Positions 7,004 through 9,664 of a DNA stretch of 9,664 bases are shown here, in pieces (positions within the stretch are counted from its first letter, which is position 1; each line of letters opens with the position of its first letter). The stretch lies in assembly GCA_030621455.1 (NCBI GenBank), contig JAUXHQ010000044.1, positions 1 to 9,664 on the forward strand. Reading direction: 5' to 3'. A program made the translations under genes and the position numbers. The notes below the pieces were generated by a model. It saw only the letters and a program-made list of their open reading frames with translations. It was not told the origin of the DNA and did not search any database. This stretch comes from Deltaproteobacteria bacterium (lineage in GTDB: Bacteria > Desulfobacterota > UBA8473).

Positions 7004-7516
7004 TCAGTTACTATCGTTCATTTCCTTGCCACAATGGGAACAGAATTCCAATCCCGAATTTACATCGCCATTGCAATAAGGGCACTTACAACTTTCCCCA
7101 TGAGTATGTTCATGCCTGTCCTCCGGCCTTGAGGGGGGCCTTACCTTGCCTGCTTTTCTGTCTTCATAATCCTTTATGGCCAGTTGAAGCGCGTCTGCCC
7201 CAAGGTTTGAACAATGGAGCTTGTTTTTCGGAAGACCCTCGAGGGCTTCAGCAACAGATTTGTTGGTAATCTTTTTTGCCTCCTCTATGGTTTTTCCTTT
7301 GGCTATATCAGTCAGCATACTGGAAACAGCAATCGCTGCTCCGCAACCAAAGGTCAAGAATGAGATATCCTTGATGCGATCATCTTCGACCTTGATGTAT
7401 ATATTCATCATATCTCCGCACACGGGATTTCCGACCTCTCCCACGCCATCCGCATCTTTCATCTCCCCGACGTTTCTAGGGGTTTTGAAATGATCCATAA
7501 CTACTTTTGAGTACAT
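7004..7516 (-). CDS. iscU: IscU/NifU-type Fe-S cluster scaffold with C-terminal zinc-ribbon-like tail
   Basis: The 170-residue protein assembles transient Fe-S clusters. The IscU domain (1-120) opens MYSKVVMDHFKTPRNVGE and has all three ligand cysteines: Cys33 and Asp35 in GNPVCGD, Cys58 in FGCGAAIA and Cys102 in LHCSNL. The HscA-binding LPPVK motif of enterobacterial IscU reads LPKNK here, and no hscA or hscB is nearby. After a Pro/Arg- and His-rich linker (125-140), an extra tail CKCPYC (143-148) ... FCSHCGKE (158-165) has two CxxC pairs, typical of a small zinc ribbon and absent from ordinary IscU. ATG 7516 is chosen because GGGAGGTG (7523-7530) lies six bases before it and it aligns with family N-termini; ATG 7549 would add 11 unmatched residues. 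It is first in an operon with the desulfurase homologue 21 bp downstream. Confidence 0.93.
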   Translation of the reverse strand: MYSKVVMDHFKTPRNVGEMKDADGVGEVGNPVCGDMMNIYIKVEDDRIKDISFLTFGCGAAIAVSSMLTDIAKGKTIEEAKKITNKSVAEALEGLPKNKLHCSNLGADALQLAIKDYEDRKAGKVRPPSRPEDRHEHTHGESCKCPYCNGDVNSGLEFCSHCGKEMNDSN

Positions 7517-7522
7517 ATTCTT

Positions 7523-7530
7523 CACCTCCC
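7523..7530 (-). promoter_or_regulatory. Shine-Dalgarno site that fixes the IscU start
   Basis: GGGAGGTG on the minus strand sits six bases ahead of ATG 7516. The upstream in-frame ATG at 7549 has only a weak AGGA two bases before it. Confidence 0.8.
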
Positions 7531-7578
7531 TATTACGTAACCCGTTCATATCCTGGTGATACTATTCTAAAGTTTGCC

Positions 7579-7650
7579 ACCTGTGCAGTTGAGCAAGATT
7601 ATGCGTTAAGCGCCGGCAAGTAATAAACCAGCCCAACTAACTGCACAGGT
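7579..7650. repeat. Structured repeat, copy 1, with perfect 12-bp terminal inverted arms
   Basis: ACCTGTGCAGTT (7579-7590) and AACTGCACAGGT (7639-7650) are exact reverse complements enclosing 48 bases. Inside are GTTAAGCGCCGGCAAG (7605-7620), ten bases, then GCCCAACT (7631-7638), which recur with identical spacing in copy 2. GTTAAGC and GCCCAAC fit the GTTRRRY and RYYYAAC box consensus of integron attC sites. A small non-autonomous element or REP-like repeat is an equally good reading. Confidence 0.7.
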
Positions 7651-7741
7651 CGAAAGTTTGTGGTGTGCTTCTAATTTTTATATAGTAAACATAATCATTT
7701 TTGGTCCTTTGTAAACCCGTAACTTTTCGACCTGTGCAGTT
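7639..7741. repeat. Long inverted repeat linking the two copies
   Basis: The arm at 7639-7658 is the reverse complement of 7721-7741 except for one extra base in an A/T run. The arms enclose 62 AT-rich bases. In RNA or single-stranded DNA this would fold into a stem of about 20 bp, competing with the copy 1 hairpin because 7639-7650 takes part in both. Confidence 0.75.
7688..7715 (-). promoter_or_regulatory. Candidate sigma-70 promoter for the iscU operon
   Basis: On the minus strand, TTTACA (7715-7710) and TATGTT (7693-7688) are separated by 16 bases, matching 5/6 and 4/6 of the consensus. The site falls in the AT-rich interval between the two repeat arms, so the transcript leader would run through copy 1. 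The match is modest and the region is AT-rich, so it could be chance. Confidence 0.25.
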
Positions 7742-7827
7742 ACACAAACCTGGTCTCTTGAAGTGGCTTTGATGATACAGTTAAGCGCCGGCAAGCGGCA
7801 TACCTGCCCAACTGAACAGTCCCAACT
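7730..7827. repeat. Structured repeat, copy 2, right arm degenerate
   Basis: The left arm ACCTGTGCAGTT (7730-7741) is identical to copy 1. The core GTTAAGCGCCGGCAAG (7780-7795), ten-base spacer and GCCCAACT (7806-7813) are conserved. The gap between left arm and core is 38 bases instead of 14. The right arm is reduced to GAACAGT followed by a second CCCAACT (7821-7827), so this copy no longer forms the full hairpin by itself. Confidence 0.65.
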
Positions 7828-7895
7828 TCTCAATAACTCAGGGGAGATATTAATGATGGATGCCAGGGCGAAGGTAAGGAGATCTCATCGGGCAA

Positions 7896-8918
7896 CTAAA
7901 GCCTATACTTTTCACGAAGCCTTAAGGACATCTCCTGAATCACTTTGAAGGCTTTTTCCACTGTCTGCTCGCCGTCGGGGTTCACCAGACAGCATGTAGC
8001 AGGAGACAGCATGCTCCTTGATAGGAGGAAGTCTTTATCGATGCCTTTTTTATCCAAAACAGCCCATATATTGTCGAGCCTTTCCTCTAAAGAATTAATA
8101 GACTCCTTTCCAAACGGTTCAAAATTGGTGGGTACGATACCCCACACAATAAACCCTCCCCGATCCAGGAACTTGCGGATGGATGAGTGATATGAAGCAA
8201 AGATTTCTCCATTGGAGTAAATATCCATAGACAGGATGTCCAGGTCCAGACCCAATAAAAACTCCCAATCCGGATTGCCGCATAAATGAATTCCTCGGGG
8301 TCTTTCAATCATGGAGAAAAAGGCCTCCATCTCTTCTTTTGCTGCCAGATTTGTATAACCCGACATCCCGCTGAACAGGAACTGCAACCCCGGTTCGTCT
8401 ATGAACATGAATGCATTAGCGTTTCGTTTCTTGAGACGATCCAGTTGAACATTTACCCGTTTTGCCATCACTTCAAATAATAATGGCCGGATAGACTCAT
8501 CAAATAAGATCGGACGATCATCCTGATCCGTAACGTTCAACCCGAAACTGATAGGTCCCTCGAGTTGTCCGCGGATGGCCGGGTGATCCGAGAGGTCCAA
8601 GTCCAAGAACCGATGGTAGACCACAGAGTATGTTTCGCTGATGTCAAAATACCCCGGTTCATCAGAATGGACCAAGGTCTCTTCATACTCATTTATAAAC
8701 TTTTCCATAGAGAAATGCAAGGTACGTTTTTCCATGTTGAGCACAATGCCGGGGAAGTGCTCTGAAGCCTGGACATACATGTCTTCGTAGTAACTCAACA
8801 GAGGCAACTGTGGCCAAAAGGGCACGTCCAGGGACAGAGCTACTTCCAGAGCCCGATCCGCATCTTTGTGAGGCATGACCGCCATAGCGGTAGTGAGTAA
8901 ATTACCGGGTATAGGCAT
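7896..8918 (-). CDS. MetE/UroD-fold protein, cobalamin-independent methionine synthase-like, substrate unknown
   Basis: The 340-residue protein looks like a TIM-barrel relative of uroporphyrinogen decarboxylase and the C-terminal domain of MetE. Visible landmarks are a substrate-barrel start LDVPFWPQLPLLSYYEDM (30-47), RGQLEGPISFGL (116-127), FMFIDEPGLQFLFSG (170-184), GIHLCGNPDWEFLLGLDLDILSMDIY (209-234) and LSPATCCLVNPDGEQTVEKAF (304-324). His211 and Cys213, with Cys309 or Cys310, match the metal-binding His, Cys and Cys of MetE, so a zinc site for a thiol or methyl-transfer substrate is likely. At half the length of MetE it lacks the N-terminal folate-binding half. It is probably cytoplasmic. 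ATG 8918 is the only usable start because TAG and TAA lie just upstream in frame. It overlaps the preceding gene by 17 bp, with GAGGAGG about 15 bases ahead, so expression is probably coupled to that gene. Confidence 0.8.
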   Translation of the reverse strand: MPIPGNLLTTAMAVMPHKDADRALEVALSLDVPFWPQLPLLSYYEDMYVQASEHFPGIVLNMEKRTLHFSMEKFINEYEETLVHSDEPGYFDISETYSVVYHRFLDLDLSDHPAIRGQLEGPISFGLNVTDQDDRPILFDESIRPLLFEVMAKRVNVQLDRLKKRNANAFMFIDEPGLQFLFSGMSGYTNLAAKEEMEAFFSMIERPRGIHLCGNPDWEFLLGLDLDILSMDIYSNGEIFASYHSSIRKFLDRGGFIVWGIVPTNFEPFGKESINSLEERLDNIWAVLDKKGIDKDFLLSRSMLSPATCCLVNPDGEQTVEKAFKVIQEMSLRLREKYRL

Positions 8919-9609
8919 GGTGATTTACTAACGCCTCCTCTGCGATCTCGCTTAGACTGCGAACAGCTAGCCTGCGGTCTATATAGAGTCTAACCTCGGT
9001 ATCGTCGGTCAAGAGCCTTTCAATTTCTGAACGGCTTATTTTAGCGCCTAGCAACCCAATGGTCCATGCGGCCAGCGCCCTGATGGTGGCATCTGAGGAC
9101 CTGAGATAAGGGCTAATGAAACGGGTTGCATCTCGACTTTGCAAGATGTGGGGTCTTACCTGGGCCAGCCTTCCGAGACCCCATATTACGCCACGCTGCA
9201 ATAATTGTTGATCGAGGAAATTTCCATCTTCTCGAATGTAGGAAACCAGGATATGGGCATACTCGCCCGCCATATCTTCCTGGCAGGCCATGATCTCACC
9301 CATGGCCTCAGGGGAACCCCAGCCGATGCCGCCGGATTCGTCATTCAGGTTCCACATGAGTCTACGCATCACTGTACGGGCTGATTCCATATCGTTTGAG
9401 GCAATAATGGAAACAATTAGCCCCATAGCCGTGACCGTCCGCCACTTTATTTCTTCATCCTCACTATACAATAGGGAGAAGAGGGGGTTGACAACCCGGC
9501 GCAGAGGCAATTGGGACAACTCGTCCAGGGCCTTGTCAAGATTCGAAGATCTCAACAGGTCCCAAACCCTGCGCTTTAGGGTTCTTCCTCTTAAACCATT
9601 TTCCAACAT
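8902..9609 (-). CDS. HEAT-repeat protein, DVU0298 family
   Basis: The 235-residue, mainly helical protein has no signal peptide. The helical pairs around WRTVTAMGLIVSIIA (56-70), LLQRGVIWGLGRLAQVRP (136-153) and DATIRALAAWTIGLLGA (173-189) have the periodicity of HEAT/ARM repeats, which usually bind other proteins. Its most distinctive motif, MRRLMWNLND followed by ESGGIGWGSPEAMGEI (81-106), with YAHILVSYIREDGN (117-130), marks the DVU0298 family first named in Desulfovibrio; its function is unknown. ATG 9609 follows an in-frame TGA at 9618-9616, so it cannot extend further, and GAGG lies only two bases before it, a tight spacing. It overlaps the MetE-like gene by 17 bp; the two probably form one transcription unit. 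Confidence 0.85.
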   Translation of the reverse strand: MLENGLRGRTLKRRVWDLLRSSNLDKALDELSQLPLRRVVNPLFSLLYSEDEEIKWRTVTAMGLIVSIIASNDMESARTVMRRLMWNLNDESGGIGWGSPEAMGEIMACQEDMAGEYAHILVSYIREDGNFLDQQLLQRGVIWGLGRLAQVRPHILQSRDATRFISPYLRSSDATIRALAAWTIGLLGAKISRSEIERLLTDDTEVRLYIDRRLAVRSLSEIAEEALVNHHAYTR

Positions 9610-9627
9610 GTCCTCTCACATATGCCC

Positions 9628-9664
9628 TCACTCCCCAACTTCTTTGTAGACCCTCTTCCGCCCA
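9628..9664 (-). CDS. Possible C-terminal tail of an upstream gene, truncated by the window edge
   Basis: On the minus strand the window begins with an open frame reading GRKRVYKEVGE and a TGA stop at 9630-9628, 18 bp before the HEAT-protein start. The basic, polar sequence and operon-like spacing fit a gene end, but eleven codons are too few to identify a product or exclude chance. Confidence 0.3.
   Translation of the reverse strand, partial: GRKRVYKEVGE

Larger units (their letters stand above)
7517..7895. other. Non-coding gap of 379 bp holding a duplicated structured repeat
   Basis: No gene was found between the MetE-like stop and the IscU start. Most of the gap is taken up by two copies of a repeat (7579-7650 and 7730-7827) and the AT-rich segment between them (7659-7720). 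The remaining ~68 bases (7828-7895) beyond the second copy show nothing recognisable. A promoter for the iscU operon is expected here. Confidence 0.7.

Noticed and set aside
7579..7827. CRISPR array
   Set aside because: There are only two copies, each internally palindromic over about 70-100 bp with unequal internal spacing; there are no regular spacers and no cas genes.

Overview
The window looks like part of the chromosome of an anaerobic bacterium, most likely Desulfobacterota (deltaproteobacterial grade). This is inferred from gene content: a DVU0298-type HEAT-repeat protein, a MetE/UroD-fold protein with an H-x-C metal motif, a TIGR02757/DUF2400 protein, and an IscU-type scaffold paired with a desulfurase homologue that has lost its catalytic lysine. 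No rRNA, tRNA, transposase, integrase, CRISPR array or phage gene was seen.

Layout. Left part (1-4999), plus strand: a stomatin-like SPFH/slipin membrane protein (23-772); a spacer with a perfect 12-bp hairpin; a secreted DUF2914 protein (1017-1463), which overlaps by 4 bp a diadenylate cyclase fused to a YbbR region in one polypeptide (1460-2899); about 420 bp of non-coding DNA rich in short inverted repeats; then a 560-residue protein with a long acidic linker and a C-terminal FGE-sulfatase-fold domain lacking the catalytic cysteines (3317-4999).

Middle part (5006-7516), minus strand, convergent with the left block: an apparent operon transcribed as IscU-like scaffold, then cysteine-desulfurase homologue, then TIGR02757 protein. 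Gaps are 21 bp and 0 bp, and the first two genes have strong Shine-Dalgarno sites. The desulfurase homologue keeps the fold, the histidine and the sulfur-accepting cysteine, but the PLP-binding lysine is Gln, and three other cofactor or substrate positions are also changed. It pairs with a scaffold that carries all three cluster cysteines plus an added C-terminal zinc-ribbon-like segment. This is the most interesting point in the window: it suggests Fe-S assembly from sulfide, or a structural rather than catalytic role for the IscS-like partner.

Right part (7517-9664): a 379-bp non-coding gap with two copies of a structured repeat, with 12-bp arms in inverted orientation around a conserved core and attC-like GTTAAGC/GCCCAAC boxes; then, on the minus strand, a MetE/UroD-fold protein (7896-8918) whose start overlaps the end of the upstream DVU0298-family HEAT protein (8902-9609). 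The last ~36 bases may hold the C-terminal tail of one more minus-strand gene.

Family assignments come from motif recognition by eye; no database search was run.
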